DNA from: Acinetobacter lanii
Lineage (GTDB): Bacteria; Pseudomonadota; Gammaproteobacteria; Pseudomonadales; Moraxellaceae
Direction of reading: 5' to 3'
Length of the DNA: 64,000 nt
NCBI RefSeq assembly: GCF_011578285.1
Contig: NZ_CP049916.1
Span: 3,162,001-3,226,000 of the forward strand
Position 1 is the first letter of the stretch. Each line of letters opens with the position of its first letter. Position numbers and translations under genes: made by a program. Shown in pieces: positions 63,586-64,000 of the stretch. The notes below the pieces were generated by a model. The model searched no databases. It was given only the letters and a program-made list of their open reading frames with translations, and was not told the DNA's origin.

Positions 63586-64000
63586 TTAAACGGCAGCGGC
63601 ACCACCAACGATCTCAGAAATTTCCTGAGTAATCGCGGCTTGACGCAGCTTGTTATAAATAAGTTGTAGGCTCTTGATGATTTCACCTGCGTTGTCGGTT
63701 GCAGCTTTCATTGCCACCATACGTGCAGATTGTTCACAAGCGATGTTTTCAATAACACCTTGATACACCACAGACTCGATGTAACGAACCAACAAACCAT
63801 TTAAGAGCTCTTCAGCTCCTGGTTCGTAGATATAATCCCAACCGTATTGACGGTTTAGATCCTCGCTCTCTTCAGCTGGTGCTAAAGGAACAAGTTGTTC
63901 GATTTTTTGGTTTTGAGTCATGGCGTTGACAAAGCCGTTAGACACAAGATAAATACGATCTAACTCGCCTTTATCGAAAGCGTCCAACATCACCTGTACA
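63586..64000 (-). CDS. atpG: ATP synthase gamma subunit, C-terminal part
   Basis: About 137 C-terminal residues of the rotor shaft; the gene runs off the window's right end. Visible are [69 protein letters not shown] and the final coiled-coil helix [24 protein letters not shown], the family signature. 26 bases separate it from atpD. Confidence 0.96.
   Translation of the reverse strand, partial: VQVMLDAFDKGELDRIYLVSNGFVNAMTQNQKIEQLVPLAPAEESEDLNRQYGWDYIYEPGAEELLNGLLVRYIESVVYQGVIENIACEQSARMVAMKAATDNAGEIIKSLQLIYNKLRQAAITQEISEIVGGAAAV

Overview
The window is chromosomal DNA of an Acinetobacter species. Three things point there: the local gene orders (divergent lptF/pepA-holC, nrdR-ribD-methyltransferase-ribE, glnK-amtB, ubiK-comM, def/lysM-dprA-tsaC, atpG-atpD-atpC), proteins typical of the genus (OprD/OccAB1-type porin, TorF-type porins, AAHS-family aromatic acid transporter), and the 5S, ParC and rRNA operon sequences. 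Most of it is ordinary core genome with moderate AT content and little foreign DNA. The species cannot be fixed from the window alone.

Layout. 1-3.4 kb: lptF end, pepA-holC and a coiled-coil gene. 3.4-7.7 kb (minus strand): DedA protein, then a nrdR-ribD-DNA adenine methyltransferase-ribE operon. 7.8-9.7 kb: glnK-amtB with a candidate sigma-54 promoter. 9.9-15.4 kb: ubiK, intact comM, two tandem TorF-type porins (one behind a near-consensus sigma-54 promoter) and an OprD-family porin. 15.5-39 kb: housekeeping, transport, stress and repair genes (ppa, fadD, parC, several MFS carriers, TerC-CBS protein, LOG protein, GH25 lysozyme, dinB, ygiQ and others). 38.8-39.0 kb: an unannotated small RNA locus. 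39.4-41.1 kb: a membrane-protein gene split by an IS982-family element. 43.4-49.2 kb (minus strand): a complete rRNA operon (16S, tRNA-Ile, tRNA-Ala, 23S, 5S) with two promoters and a terminator. 49.3-61.5 kb: TetR/MpaB pair, def, lysM-dprA-tsaC, a second small-RNA candidate, an EamA exporter, related lipoproteins, glutathione peroxidase and an RcnB-like protein. 61.7-64 kb: the end of the ATP synthase operon.

The most interesting find is an RsmX/Y/Z-type RNA gene at about 38888-39020. It has five CAGGA motifs, at least three of them in predicted hairpin loops (one being the terminator loop), and an upstream 18-bp element one base off the GacA upstream activating sequence known from Pseudomonas, at the expected distance from a -10 box. 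That would connect GacS/GacA signalling to CsrA control in this organism. The second is the IS982 insertion: removing the 973-bp element and one copy of its 6-bp duplication restores an uninterrupted 228-codon frame. Further points are a probable sRNA at 55195-55319 and sigma-54 promoters at glnK and at the first TorF porin. Two competence genes (comM, dprA) are both intact.
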